DNA of 64,000 nucleotides from a bacterium (GCA_016125045.1 WGML01000006.1:310001-374000); one strand, 5' to 3'. Positions 8,272-19,118 are shown, numbered from the stretch's first letter. Translations and numbers: made by a program. The notes: a model not told the origin generated them from the letters alone.

Positions 8272-8880
8272 TCAGCTGGAGGGAGACGCCGAGCGGGCGG
8301 CGGCGAGATCGTCGGCGAGCCGCCTCGCTGTGGCGATCGAGGTATCAAGCGGTCCGAGCGCGGAGGCAAGCTCGATCCGGTCGGGAACCCGCACATTCAC
8401 ATGCTGCAACGCATCCTCGAACGACGCGCGTGACTGGCGGGCGTGGATCAGCGCGCGCTCGAACTCGTTGACGTCGTCACGCGAAGGGGTTGTGGAGGCA
8501 AGCAGGGTCCGTGCGATGGTCGACACGCCATCGAGGCCGGCCCGCGCCCTCTGGACATCCGCCCTGACGCGATTGATGACAGCGGTCGGTGATGCGGTCT
8601 GAGCCTCAATCCGTGTGGCGTAGAGCGAGGGGCCTTGCTGCTTGCCCATGATCAGGCCGGCGAGCCCGCCGAGGCTCGCCTCGCCGCTCGCCCACTGTTC
8701 GGCGCGCGCGGTCTTGCAGTAGGCTTCGGATGCGGATTGAAGCTCGGACTGGCTGGCGACGAGGGATATTTCGGACGTGACGGGCTCATAAACCGAGACG
8801 GTGGCGCACGCCCCAGACATCAGGGCGAACGAACTTATGAAGGCCAGTTTCAGCCTGAACACTCCCACACACCCCGCCAA
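8272..8880 (-). CDS. Lipoprotein of unknown function
   Basis: A 202-residue protein with an N-terminal hydrophobic segment and a lipobox (LMSGAC, Cys at about residue 25). The mature part is helical and polar (SQSELQSASEAYCKTARAEQW) with a Gly/Leu-rich short loop (GGLAGLIMG), and it ends in a coiled-coil-like region. I do not recognise a family. The lipobox and composition suggest an envelope lipoprotein facing the periplasm. It is convergent with the DUF423 gene (22 bases between stops) and divergent from the iminopeptidase gene, with which it shares a 102-base promoter region. Confidence 0.6.
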   Translation of the reverse strand: MAGCVGVFRLKLAFISSFALMSGACATVSVYEPVTSEISLVASQSELQSASEAYCKTARAEQWASGEASLGGLAGLIMGKQQGPSLYATRIEAQTASPTAVINRVRADVQRARAGLDGVSTIARTLLASTTPSRDDVNEFERALIHARQSRASFEDALQHVNVRVPDRIELASALGPLDTSIATARRLADDLAAARSASPSS

Positions 8881-8946
8881 ACCATCCAGTTGCGAGCTTT
8901 ATATCGGCCCACCAGTCAAAAAGCGAGTGATCGGCGCGATAAGAAT

Positions 8947-8974
8947 TTGACGGAATCTTACCGCTCTGTAGATG
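8947..8974 (+). promoter_or_regulatory. Possible sigma70-type promoter for the iminopeptidase gene
   Basis: TTGACG at 8947-8952 and TAGATG at 8969-8974 are separated by 16 bases. The expected start site would fall only a few bases before the ATG at 8983, so the mRNA would have a very short leader. No good Shine-Dalgarno precedes that ATG, which fits a nearly leaderless message. Confidence 0.3.
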
Positions 8975-8982
8975 AAGCTTCC

Positions 8983-9954
8983 ATGAATGAAGAACGAGCA
9001 AGACGCAGCCTGTATCCGAAAATCGAGCCGAGAAAGACAGGCCGACTTCGAGTAAGTGATCTGCACGAACTCTACTGGGAAGAGTGTGGAAACCCGGACG
9101 GCGTACCGGTGGTGGCGCTTCATGGCGGACCAGGCGGTGGATCGTCGCCGGAGATGCGGCGCTTCTTCGACCCGAAACGGTGGCGCATCATCCTGTTCGA
9201 CCAGCGGGGATGCGGTCGATCGACCCCTCACTCCGAGCTGCGGGAGAACGACACATGGTCGCTGGTCTCCGACATCGAACAGCTTCGAGAGCATCTCGGG
9301 GTGAGGAAGTGGGTCGTCTTCGGCGGCTCGTGGGGGTCAACGCTGGCGCTCGCCTATGCCGCGCGTCACCGCAGACGGGTCGCGGGACTGATCCTGCGCG
9401 GCATATTCCTGCTGACGCGGGACGAGATCCAGTGGTTCTACCAGCAGGGTGCAAGCCGGCTGTTCCCCGATGCGTTCGAGCGCTATGTCGCACCCATTCC
9501 TCCAGCCGAACGCGGCGATCTTGTTGCGGCCTTCCATCGCCGCCTGACCGGGACGGATGCGCTCGAGCGGGCGCGAGCCGCCGCCGCATGGGCGCAGTGG
9601 GAGGGAGAGACCCTCTCCATCAAGGGGCCGCCCAGCCGCCCTTCCCGGTTCGATGAACCGGACTTTCTCGACGCGTTCGCACGGATCGAGGCGCACTATT
9701 TCGTCAATCGCGGCTTTTTCGAAACGGACGGCTGGCTGCTGCAGGAAGCCGAACGGTTCGGCAAGCTGCCCGGCTTCATCGTTCATGGGCGCTATGATGT
9801 GATCACGCCGCTCTCCTCGGCCTGGGCGCTGCACAAGGCATGGCCCGCCGCCGCCCTACGCATCGTTGCGGACGCTGGGCATTCCAGCCTGGAGCCCGGC
9901 ATTGTCACCGAGTTGATCCGGGCGAGCGACGCCCTCGTGGAGCTCGTCGCCTGA
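8983..9954 (+). CDS. pip: Proline iminopeptidase (alpha/beta hydrolase, S33)
   Basis: The start is set at the ATG at 8983 (MNEERARRSL); the longer track ORF reads through the upstream gene. The protein is 323 residues, normal for the family. Oxyanion motif HGGPGGG lies at residues 47-53 and nucleophile elbow GGSWGS at 114-119 (Ser116). The acid is in GRYDVITP and the base in DAGHSSLEPG. TPHSELRENDTWSLVSDIEQLR is typical of prolyl iminopeptidase. It removes N-terminal proline from peptides in the cytoplasm. It appears to be a single-gene unit, with a convergent symporter gene downstream. Confidence 0.92.
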   Translation: MNEERARRSLYPKIEPRKTGRLRVSDLHELYWEECGNPDGVPVVALHGGPGGGSSPEMRRFFDPKRWRIILFDQRGCGRSTPHSELRENDTWSLVSDIEQLREHLGVRKWVVFGGSWGSTLALAYAARHRRRVAGLILRGIFLLTRDEIQWFYQQGASRLFPDAFERYVAPIPPAERGDLVAAFHRRLTGTDALERARAAAAWAQWEGETLSIKGPPSRPSRFDEPDFLDAFARIEAHYFVNRGFFETDGWLLQEAERFGKLPGFIVHGRYDVITPLSSAWALHKAWPAAALRIVADAGHSSLEPGIVTELIRASDALVELVA

Positions 9955-9987
9955 GACCTGCGGGAAGCGGCAGTCGGCGAACCGGCC

Positions 9988-11385
9988 CTATGGATTGGGT
10001 CCGACGAGCGCGGTCAACGGCGCGGGAAGGTCGAGCCAGCCGCGGTTCTGCATCTTGTCGATGGCGCCGAGGCAGAGCGCAATCGCGATGATCGCCGGAG
10101 CCACCCAACGCACCACCGGCAGCCAGATGCGGTGAAACCCCGCACCAAGCTCCGACTTCATGATCCGGTCGGAGACGACGTGTCCGGCGAACACGGCCAT
10201 GAGCAAGCCTCCAAGCGGCATGAACACCGACGCGGTGATGAAGTCGACGTAGATGATGAAGTCGTGCGACAGGATGTGTCCGCCGCCGACGATGACCACA
10301 CCAACGCCCACACCGACCGCCGCCCACAAACGGGTCACCCCCTGGCGTTCTTCAAGCCAGGAGACGACCGCCTCCATCAGCGAAATGGATGAGGCGAGCG
10401 CCGCGAACAGAGCCAGCGTGAAGAAGACGCCGGCGAGCGCCGCCCCAAACGGCATCTGCGCAAACCCCATCGGCAGCGTGATGAAGAACAAGGCCGGCCC
10501 CGCGGAGGAATCCCCGCCCACGGAGAACACCAGCGCGAAGACGACAAGCGCCGCGATCATGGCGACCACCGTGTCGGCCCCGGCGACGATACCGGCGGAG
10601 CGCGGAATATGGGTGTCGGCGGTGAGGTAGGCGCCGTAGGTGATCATTACGGCGGCGCCCACTCCGGTTGAGAAGAGCGACTGGCCGAGGGCGTCGAGCA
10701 GCGTTTCGAAGGTGAGACCACCGGGCTCGATGGTGGTGAGAAACCGCCAGGACTCGGCGAACGCGCCCTGCGAGGCGGCGAACACGAGCAACATCAGCAA
10801 CACGGCGAAAAAGACCGGCATCAGCCAGATCGCCGCCCGTTCGACGCCGCGCCGAATCCCCCGGCCGACGATGATCGCCGCCGACGACACGAACGCGGCG
10901 AGGCAGACGAGAATCACGCCGATATTGCCGGTAACCGCGTCAAAGCGCTCGCGCGAGGCCTCTGCGGTCATGGCGGCGAAGTCGGCGTTCCACGCGATCG
11001 GGATATAGGCCATGAGCCACGCCGAGACCACGCAGTAGAAGGTAAGGATGAAGAAGGCGGCGAACGTGCCCACCCAGCCGACGACACCCCAGTTCTGGGA
11101 CCGGCTGGAGGCGCGGGCGACGGATTGAACGCTTTCGATCGCCGAGTGGCCCGAACGCCGGCCGATGGCGTATTCCGCCGCGAGGAGGGGAAAGGCGACG
11201 ATCACGAGGCAGGCGAGATAGGCGATGACAAAGGCGCCGCCGCCGCCCTCTCCCGCCATGTAGGGAAACCGCCAGAAATTCCCCAGTCCGACCGAAGATC
11301 CGATCGCGGCCATGATGAAGCCGAACCGGGAGGACCAGTTCTCGGTCTTCCGATCGACACCGCCGGCGCCCGTCATCGCGACCAT
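9988..11385 (-). CDS. Sodium-dependent transporter of the SNF/NSS family
   Basis: A 465-residue polytopic protein with the family N-terminus NWSSRFGFIMAAIGSSVGLGNFWRFPYMAGEGGGGAF, which contains the unwound TM1 Na+/substrate site and the conserved NFWRFPY. About eleven membrane segments follow, as usual for bacterial neurotransmitter:sodium symporters of the MhsT/LeuT relatives. It would import an amino acid or related amine by Na+ symport; the substrate cannot be read. It starts 108 bases downstream in coordinate terms from the end of rodA, so it may be a later part of that minus-strand run or a separate unit. Confidence 0.9.
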   Translation of the reverse strand: MVAMTGAGGVDRKTENWSSRFGFIMAAIGSSVGLGNFWRFPYMAGEGGGGAFVIAYLACLVIVAFPLLAAEYAIGRRSGHSAIESVQSVARASSRSQNWGVVGWVGTFAAFFILTFYCVVSAWLMAYIPIAWNADFAAMTAEASRERFDAVTGNIGVILVCLAAFVSSAAIIVGRGIRRGVERAAIWLMPVFFAVLLMLLVFAASQGAFAESWRFLTTIEPGGLTFETLLDALGQSLFSTGVGAAVMITYGAYLTADTHIPRSAGIVAGADTVVAMIAALVVFALVFSVGGDSSAGPALFFITLPMGFAQMPFGAALAGVFFTLALFAALASSISLMEAVVSWLEERQGVTRLWAAVGVGVGVVIVGGGHILSHDFIIYVDFITASVFMPLGGLLMAVFAGHVVSDRIMKSELGAGFHRIWLPVVRWVAPAIIAIALCLGAIDKMQNRGWLDLPAPLTALVGPNP

Positions 11386-11493
11386 GATTCGCCCCGTTCA
11401 AACCTGAAATCTGGTGGTTTGTTGCACGCACCACCCGAGACGCGCAATGCCCGTGCCGAATAACGGCTCACAGCGCTTGCAACAGAGCGCCCG

Positions 11494-12639
11494 TCAGAGC
11501 AGGCCCTTGAGCGGCATGCGCTGCTCGCGGTTGAGATGCACGGCGAGCAGGAGGCCGAAGCCCGCCATGACCGTCAGCATCGCTGTTCCGCCGTAGGAGA
11601 CGAGGGGCATGGGGATCCCCACCACAGGCAGCAGGCCGATGACCATCCCGACATTGATGACGACGTAACAGGCGAGCGTGGACACAAAGCCCGCCGCGGC
11701 CAGCGCGCCGAACGGGGTCACCGAACTTCGGGCAACGCTCATCCCCTGCCAGAGCACCGCCGCCCAGGCGAGCAGAAGAACGATCGACCCACCGAAGCCG
11801 AACTCTTCCGCGACGATGGTGAAGATGAAGTCGGTCTGCTGTTCCGGAATGTAGTCGAGCTGTTTCTGCTTTCCTTCCAGAAAGCCGGTTCCGCCGAGCC
11901 CCCCGGAGCCGATCGCGATCAGCGCCTGCTGAAGCTGGTAGCCCGCGCCGAGCGGGTCGGCGGAAGGGTCGAACAGGGTCTCGACGCGCTGGCGCTGATA
12001 GTCGTGAAGCACGAAAAAGTAGGAGAGCGGCGCCGCCACGGCGACGCAGGCCACCGCGCCGATGATCAGCTGCATCGGCAGGCCCGCAAAGAAGATGACT
12101 GCGCCGCCGGTTGCGAGAATGAGCAACGCCGTTCCAAGGTCCGGCTGATGCATCACGAGCGCGACGGGAATGGCGACGAACGCGACCGCAGGAAGGTGCA
12201 CCCACCAGCTGGGCCGTTTCGACATCGAAAACGCCTGATGATAATAGCGCGCGAGCGCAAGCGGCACCGCGATCTTCATCAGCTCAGACGGCTGGACCCG
12301 TGTGAAGCCGAGTTCAAGCCAGCGCTGCGATCCGTTGACGATCACTCCCGAGAACTCAACCATCAGCAAGAGCCCGACCCCGGCGAAATAGAGCGGGTAA
12401 GCGACCGCCGCCCAGAGACGCAAGGGGACAAGCGCGATGAGGCAGGTGACGATGAGCAGTCCCACGAAACGCGTCCCGTGGGTGAGCGCGAGATGCGGAT
12501 CGATTCCGTCGACCGCCGAAGTCGACGGGGCTGACAGCAGCGTCGCCGTACCGAAGACCGCGATGGCGATGACATTGAGCACCAGGAACCATTGAAGGCC
12601 CCCGAGCTTGCGAAGGAACGTGTCCTGGCGCGTGCTCAT
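11494..12639 (-). CDS. rodA: Rod shape-determining protein RodA (SEDS peptidoglycan polymerase)
   Basis: A 381-residue SEDS-family membrane protein. Diagnostic text includes GSQRWLELGFTRVQPSELMKIAVPLALARYYH and DLGTALLILATGGAVIFFAGLP, and the C-terminal YGGTAML. RodA polymerises glycan strands during cell elongation in partnership with PBP2. It overlaps mrdA by four bases (12636-12639), the usual coupling of this pair. The conserved Asp of DLGTAL, essential in SEDS polymerases, is present. It is the last gene of the mre-mrd cluster. Confidence 0.95.
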   Translation of the reverse strand: MSTRQDTFLRKLGGLQWFLVLNVIAIAVFGTATLLSAPSTSAVDGIDPHLALTHGTRFVGLLIVTCLIALVPLRLWAAVAYPLYFAGVGLLLMVEFSGVIVNGSQRWLELGFTRVQPSELMKIAVPLALARYYHQAFSMSKRPSWWVHLPAVAFVAIPVALVMHQPDLGTALLILATGGAVIFFAGLPMQLIIGAVACVAVAAPLSYFFVLHDYQRQRVETLFDPSADPLGAGYQLQQALIAIGSGGLGGTGFLEGKQKQLDYIPEQQTDFIFTIVAEEFGFGGSIVLLLAWAAVLWQGMSVARSSVTPFGALAAAGFVSTLACYVVINVGMVIGLLPVVGIPMPLVSYGGTAMLTVMAGFGLLLAVHLNREQRMPLKGLL

Positions 12640-14693
12640 GTGGGCGTCACCCCGGACGCTCCGGCGCTGCGGGTAGGGGTGGGACCTCCCGCATCGGCCA
12701 GGTCGCCGTTCGGCTGGAACGCCGCCTTCCCGGCGGGGTGAAGCTTGAGCGTCATGGCGAGAATGTCACGAGCCACCGGAGAGGCGACCTGTGACCCCGA
12801 GCCCCCATGGTCGACCACAACGGCGCAGGCGTAGCGGGGATTGTCCGTCGGCGCGAACGCCACAAACAAGGCGTGGTCCCGCAGGCGCCATTCGAGATCG
12901 CTGTTGGCGATGACGCCTCTTGCGCGCTCCTGAACGGAAATGTAGCGCACTTGCGCGGTTCCGGTCTTGCCGGCGAGACGCGCCCGGGTGAACGGGGCCG
13001 GAAGCTCGCCTTTGGGGTCGAGTTCACCAGCCCTCAGGGCGGTTCCTCCCGCTTCGGATGTAACGGCGTACATGCCGGCGCGGATGCGCTGCATGGTGTC
13101 CTCGGAGATGTCGCGAAGTTCGGCGGTCTGCTGGCTCTCGACCCTGGCGCCGGAGAGGATCAGTCTGGGATCGGCCGCCGCCGATCCGGCGGCGATCCGC
13201 GCCGCCATGACGGCAAGCTGGAAGGGGGTCGTCGACATGTAGCCCTGGCCGATGCCGACGCTGAGGGTCTCACCGTCGAACCAGGCCTCGTTGCGAACGC
13301 GGCGCTTCCACTCGGTATCGGGGACCACGCCCACTGCGCCGCCCGTGATGCCGATGTCGTAAAGGTGACCGAGGCCGAACTTGCGAGCGGCGTCGGCGAT
13401 CGCGTCGACGCCGATGCGGCGCGCCATCTCGTAGAAGTACACGTCGCACGATTTCTGGAGCGCCGTGTGGAGGTTCACCGAGCCATGTCCCTCGGGCCGC
13501 CAGCAATGGAAGAACCGGTTGCCGAACCAGACACGCCCGGAACAGTACACCCGGTCCTCCGGCGTCGCCTTGCCAGACTCCATGGCTGCCGCGCCGACGA
13601 CCATCTTGAAGGTCGAGCCCGGCGGATAGGTGCCCTCATAGGCCTTGTGATAAAGTGGCTTGCGCTCGTTGTTCAGGAGCTCGGAATAATCCGCGGACGA
13701 AATGCCGCTGACGAACTTGTTGGGGTCGAAGGCGGGGGTCGACACCATCGCCACGATGTCGCCACTCGGGATGTCGATCACTACGCAGCTTCCAGCTTCC
13801 GCGCCGAAGCGTTCGATCGCGGCGCGTTGAAGTTCGGCGTCGAGCGACAGCACGAGGTCGGCGCCCGGTCGTCCAGCCACGTCATCGCTTGGCAGCCGGT
13901 CGATGACACGCCCGTTTGCGTTGACGAGTACGCGTTCCTGCCCGACCTCGCCGCGGAGCTGGCGCTCGGCGAAGGCCTCCACACCGAGCTTTCCGAGACG
14001 CATCTGAGGGTGTTTGTAGAGACGCCGCAGAGCCGAACCGATTCGTTTGCCGGCCGGGGACTCCGCAGGGGCGTTCGCATCGATAAGCGCGTCATCGATC
14101 AGGCGCTGAATGTCGGCGTCGTTGGCGCGGGCGGCGTAGCCAACCGTATGAGCGAACGCATCGCCGAACGGATAGGCGCGAAGCTCCCCCACCTTGGCGT
14201 TGACGCCTGGAAGTTCCGGCGCGAGCACGCTGACGCGGGCGTAGTCCTCCCAGGTGAGGTCGTCGGCGACCAGAATTTCGACGAACCCAGCTTGCCGGCC
14301 GGCCTCCTGCTCGATGCGTCGCATGCGCGACTCCCAGAAGGTTCTCTGGCCTTCATCGAGCGGCTGACGATCGGCCCGGCTGATCACGCGGACCAGTTGC
14401 TCCACCGTCCATTTGCGTTTCTGACCGTCGCCCACGAGTTCGGGCGTCAGGGTGACGTAGAAATTGCGTTTGTTGGTGGCGAGCGTTTCACCCCGCCGGT
14501 CGTAGACGATCCCCCGATGCGGGGGCGCGGGGTCCAGACGGATGCGGTTCTCCTCGGCGAGTTCCGCGAACTCCGCCCCACGGAACAGCTGCAGTTCGGC
14601 GAGCCGGGCGGTCAACCCGCCGAGTGCGAGACCGCCGCCGATAAGAAACATGTCGCGGCGGGAGGCGAAGCGTGAGCGCCATTCCTGGCTCAT
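12636..14693 (-). CDS. mrdA: Penicillin-binding protein 2 (elongation transpeptidase)
   Basis: A 685-residue class B PBP. It has an N-terminal membrane anchor (MFLIGGGLALGGLTARL) and a dimerisation domain beginning RIRLDPAPPHRGIVYDRRG. The transpeptidase motifs are STFK around residue 360 (PPGSTFKMV), SCD in QKSCDVYFYE, and KTG in AGKTGTAQ. PBP2 crosslinks peptidoglycan made by RodA in the elongasome. It overlaps mreD (four bases) and rodA (four bases). It is slightly long because of a Pro/Thr/Ala-rich C-terminal tail. The 622-residue antisense ORF over this gene is a shadow. Confidence 0.95.
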   Translation of the reverse strand: MSQEWRSRFASRRDMFLIGGGLALGGLTARLAELQLFRGAEFAELAEENRIRLDPAPPHRGIVYDRRGETLATNKRNFYVTLTPELVGDGQKRKWTVEQLVRVISRADRQPLDEGQRTFWESRMRRIEQEAGRQAGFVEILVADDLTWEDYARVSVLAPELPGVNAKVGELRAYPFGDAFAHTVGYAARANDADIQRLIDDALIDANAPAESPAGKRIGSALRRLYKHPQMRLGKLGVEAFAERQLRGEVGQERVLVNANGRVIDRLPSDDVAGRPGADLVLSLDAELQRAAIERFGAEAGSCVVIDIPSGDIVAMVSTPAFDPNKFVSGISSADYSELLNNERKPLYHKAYEGTYPPGSTFKMVVGAAAMESGKATPEDRVYCSGRVWFGNRFFHCWRPEGHGSVNLHTALQKSCDVYFYEMARRIGVDAIADAARKFGLGHLYDIGITGGAVGVVPDTEWKRRVRNEAWFDGETLSVGIGQGYMSTTPFQLAVMAARIAAGSAAADPRLILSGARVESQQTAELRDISEDTMQRIRAGMYAVTSEAGGTALRAGELDPKGELPAPFTRARLAGKTGTAQVRYISVQERARGVIANSDLEWRLRDHALFVAFAPTDNPRYACAVVVDHGGSGSQVASPVARDILAMTLKLHPAGKAAFQPNGDLADAGGPTPTRSAGASGVTPT

Positions 14694-15178
14694 CGTCGGA
14701 AATCCCTCGGGCGCATGGGGTTCAGAATGCTCCGCACCAGCGGATAGAGCCCCGCAGTCAGCAGAAGATCATAGAGGATTCCGTCCAACCAGAAAGCTTC
14801 GCGCCCTGCGACATCGCTTGCAAACATAAGCGCGAATGTGGCCGCAGTGAGGGCGGCTGCAAGGGCGAGCAGATCCGGCGCCCATGCGGGCAGGGACGAC
14901 CCCAGTCCCCAGGCGACAAGACCCGCCCCGTAGGCGACCAACAGCGCCAGCGGCCAGGCGCCGATAGGCGCGCCGGTGATGTAGTCGGTGAGAAGGCCAA
15001 GCAGCGTGAGGCATCCGGCGCACCAGACCGAGAGCCCAGTCGACGACCACGCCGCCGCCGCCCAAAGCCCGGCGAGCGGCCACCAGAGACCCGTGACCTG
15101 CGGCGCAAGCCCGACAGCGGTTATGAAGGCGCAGAGCAGCGTCATGAGGCCGAACCACAGGCGAACGCCGAGCGTCAT
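14690..15178 (-). CDS. mreD: Rod shape-determining protein MreD
   Basis: The start is set at 15178 (MTLGVRLWFGLMTLL), giving 162 residues; the track ORF extends upstream into mreC. Five or so membrane helices are visible, including LMTLLCAFITAVGLAP and GAPIGAWPLALLVAYG. The GAPIG motif and position between mreC and mrdA identify MreD even though this family is poorly conserved. MreD is an inner-membrane part of the elongasome that binds MreC. It begins four bases after the mreC stop and overlaps mrdA by four bases. Confidence 0.88.
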   Translation of the reverse strand: MTLGVRLWFGLMTLLCAFITAVGLAPQVTGLWWPLAGLWAAAAWSSTGLSVWCAGCLTLLGLLTDYITGAPIGAWPLALLVAYGAGLVAWGLGSSLPAWAPDLLALAAALTAATFALMFASDVAGREAFWLDGILYDLLLTAGLYPLVRSILNPMRPRDFRR

Positions 15179-15182
15179 GAGT

Positions 15183-16082
15183 TCACCCTCCTCCCGGGGC
15201 GTTTCCGGGCGTCGCGACGACGCCACCGGCGGCCGCATCCCCGGGGGCCGGGGCCTCCTCGGGGGTCGGGTAGTCCGGCGGAGCGCGCAGGCGGACATAA
15301 TCGATCGCGGTTTCCTTCAGGGCAAGGTCGACCCGCCACTCGCCGCCGGCGAATCTGGCCCGGCCGACGATGAGGGATTCCGGCAGACGTCCATCATCCC
15401 CCGATGTGACCCAGATCTCGCCCTCGACGATGCGGTCGGGCGATTCGGCTTCGATCAGCCGGGCGACCCCGCCGCGACGATCCCCGACAAGCATCGCGCG
15501 ATCGTCGGATTCAAGGCCGCGCACCGGGATGCGGCTTGCAAAGTCGGAAAGCAGTAGGATGCGCGATGTGCGTTCCCCAACCCGGATGACGCGGCCGACC
15601 AGACCGTTCTGATTGACGGCGTAATAGCCTTCCTCGACCCCCTGGGCGGCCCCGGCCGCGGCGATCACGGTGGCCTCGAACGGGCCATCCGATTCCGCAA
15701 CGACCCGAGCGGTGACCTCGTTGCGCTCAGGCTCACCGAGCACGTCGAGCAGGCGTTCATAGACCTCCATCCGGTGGACCATCGACTGGGCGGCGTCCTT
15801 CCAGCGGTGCAGGTTCGCGACTTCGGCCTCAAGCTCCGCGATGCGCTTCTTGTCGGCGGCTGATCCGCCGATGCCCTGAATCCACCGGACAAATCCCGAT
15901 GAGGCGCCGGACGCCGAGGCGGACGCCCCGTCCATCGTGGTGCGGGATGCGTTCACGGCGCCCCGAACAATGGAGGACGTCTGGATCGCGAGCAGTCCGA
16001 CCATCGCGAGCGCAAGCCCCACAACGACCGCCCGCGCGCCGATCCGGCTCTCGCTTGACCTCCTGCGCGGCGACTGGACCAT
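15183..16082 (-). CDS. mreC: Rod shape-determining protein MreC
   Basis: The start is set at 16082 (MVQSPRRRSSESRIGARAVVVGL), giving 299 residues; upstream codons of the track ORF run through a tandem repeat. A single anchor (AVVVGLALAMVGLLAIQTSSIV) is followed by a coiled coil (ADKKRIAELEAEVANLHRWKDAA). A beta-rich domain with VIAAAGAAQGVEEGYYAVNQNGLVGRVIRV and ILLLSDFASRIPV is typical of MreC. The Pro/Ala-rich tail is normal. MreC is the periplasmic scaffold of the elongation machinery and activates PBP2. Confidence 0.93.
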   Translation of the reverse strand: MVQSPRRRSSESRIGARAVVVGLALAMVGLLAIQTSSIVRGAVNASRTTMDGASASASGASSGFVRWIQGIGGSAADKKRIAELEAEVANLHRWKDAAQSMVHRMEVYERLLDVLGEPERNEVTARVVAESDGPFEATVIAAAGAAQGVEEGYYAVNQNGLVGRVIRVGERTSRILLLSDFASRIPVRGLESDDRAMLVGDRRGGVARLIEAESPDRIVEGEIWVTSGDDGRLPESLIVGRARFAGGEWRVDLALKETAIDYVRLRAPPDYPTPEEAPAPGDAAAGGVVATPGNAPGGG

Positions 16083-16095
16083 GGGGAAGGCTCCT

Positions 16096-16140
16096 GGACG
16101 TACGGATCGGGGACGTACGGGTCGGGGACGTTCGGATCGG
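16096..16140. repeat. Three tandem 15-base repeats between mreB and mreC
   Basis: Three directly adjacent units read ggacgtacggatcgg, ggacgtacgggtcgg and ggacgttcggatcgg (16096-16110, 16111-16125, 16126-16140), differing at one or two positions. They lie 14 bases upstream of the chosen mreC start, inside the 207-base mreB-mreC spacer. Because the unit is a multiple of three, the mreC frame stays open through it (RP/RSVRP-like repeats), so they could also be part of a longer MreC N-terminus. Confidence 0.8.
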
Positions 16141-16289
16141 GGGATGGCGCCCCTGTCTGCGCGAGGCCTCACCCCCGGCGGGTCGTCCCGCACGTCCATC
16201 GAAGTGCATCGCGATCGGTCTCGGCCGGAAAGCACCGGACATCGGCACCCTCCGAGCACGTGGAACGAACGTTCAACACCTGCCCGGAT

Positions 16290-17665
<1,376 letters not shown>

Positions 17666-19021
17666 ATGACCAGCACACAAACCAGGGGCGCCGGCGGACG
17701 GTTCGCGGCGTTCCGTCACCGGCCGTTCGCGATCTACTGGACCGCGCGTCTGATGACGACGTTCGGAACGCAGGTCCTGTCGGTCGCCGTGCTGTGGCAG
17801 ATGTACGATCTCACGCGGTCGACCTTCTATCTTGGGCTCGTGGGCCTCGTGCAGTTCGCACCCGCCCTGCTCCTCGTGCTGGTCACAGGCGCCGCCTCGG
17901 ACCGGTTCGGGCGGCGGCTCGTGATGGGCCTGTCGATCGTGCTGGCGGCGATCTGCGCCGCGGCGATGCTGACGGTGAGCGCCTCCGGGCTCAATTCTCC
18001 GAACCTGGTGCTGCTCATACTCACCGTGTTCGGCGTGGCGCGGGCGTTCCTCGGCCCCGCCTCGGCGTCGCTCGTGATCAATCTGGTCCCGCGGGAGGAT
18101 TTCGCGAACGCCGTCACGTGGAACTCCTCGGCCTGGCAGATGGCGACCATTCTCGGGCCGGTCGCGGGCGGACTGATCTACGGGCTCGGCGAGACGCCCT
18201 CGGCGCCGGCGGTCTTTCACGGCGCGGGAGCCGAAGCCGCGTATGGAACGGCGCTCGCGTGCATGATCGTGGGCGCCGCGATGATCTTCTCGTTGCCGAA
18301 GCCGCCTGAACGCGTGAAGGGCGAGGCTCGCTCGCTCGACAGCCTGCTCGCGGGGTTCCGCTTCATCTGGGGAGAGAAGGTCGTCCTTGGCGCCATTTCG
18401 CTCGATCTCTTCGCTGTGCTCATGGGGGGCGTGGTTGCACTCTTGCCGGTCTATGCGCGCGACATCCTCCAGCTCGGCCCGGACGGGCTCGGCCTGCTCC
18501 GCGCCGCGCCGGGCATCGGGGCGATTGCGATGGCGGCGCTGATCGCCATGGCGCCGATCCGCGACCATGCGGGGCGCATCATGTTCGCCGCCGTCGCCGC
18601 GTTCGGCGTGTTTACCGTGGTTTTCGCGGTGTCGGACATTTTCTGGCTGTCGATCGGAGCGCTGATCCTGCTTGGCGCCGCGGACATGGTGAGCGTCGTC
18701 ATTCGCGAGACCCTGCTGCAGTTGTGGACGCCGGACTCCGTGAGGGGGCGGGTCAACGCGGTGAATTCGGTGTTCGTCGGAGCGTCGAACGAGCTTGGAG
18801 AATTCCGGGCCGGAACGCTCGCCGGGCTGATCGGCCCCGCAGCGGCCGGCGCGGTTCCGGCGGCCGTGATCGGCGGGGTCGGCGCGATCCTCGTGGCGGG
18901 CGGCTGGGCGTTGATGTTCCCGCAGCTCCGGCGAATTCGCAGCCTCGATGAGGAGGGACCGGACGCCGCGCGCGACAGGATGGTCGGGGGACCATCGGCG
19001 GGGCCGGCCGGCAAGCCTTGA
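17666..19021 (+). CDS. Major facilitator superfamily transporter (EntS-like)
   Basis: A 451-residue polytopic protein. Family text includes FRHRPFAIYWTARLMTTFGTQVLSVAVLWQMYDLT in TM1 and the loop motif TGAASDRFGRRLV (the MFS A-motif GxxxDRxGRR). The arrangement with a conserved RPFAIYW start is typical of the EntS/DHA3 group of drug or siderophore exporters. The substrate cannot be told. The last 60 residues are Gly/Ala-rich and end in a polar tail. It appears to be monocistronic and is followed by a C-rich spacer before the EVE gene. Confidence 0.85.
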   Translation: MTSTQTRGAGGRFAAFRHRPFAIYWTARLMTTFGTQVLSVAVLWQMYDLTRSTFYLGLVGLVQFAPALLLVLVTGAASDRFGRRLVMGLSIVLAAICAAAMLTVSASGLNSPNLVLLILTVFGVARAFLGPASASLVINLVPREDFANAVTWNSSAWQMATILGPVAGGLIYGLGETPSAPAVFHGAGAEAAYGTALACMIVGAAMIFSLPKPPERVKGEARSLDSLLAGFRFIWGEKVVLGAISLDLFAVLMGGVVALLPVYARDILQLGPDGLGLLRAAPGIGAIAMAALIAMAPIRDHAGRIMFAAVAAFGVFTVVFAVSDIFWLSIGALILLGAADMVSVVIRETLLQLWTPDSVRGRVNAVNSVFVGASNELGEFRAGTLAGLIGPAAAGAVPAAVIGGVGAILVAGGWALMFPQLRRIRSLDEEGPDAARDRMVGGPSAGPAGKP

Positions 19022-19118
19022 CTTCGATCACCTGAGCCGCCCCTGTGCCTGCATGGCGGCCCTGTCGCCCTCCCCCTCCCCCCCTCCACGGGACCGACAA
19101 GACAGGAGACAAGTCTGA

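Noticed and set aside
12807-14675. 622-residue plus-strand ORF
   Set aside because: Complete antisense of mrdA, which carries all transpeptidase motifs.
19022-19118. C-rich run (ccctccccctcccccccctcc) between the MFS and EVE genes
   Set aside because: Simple polypyrimidine tract with no symmetric structure and no gene. Probably compositional.
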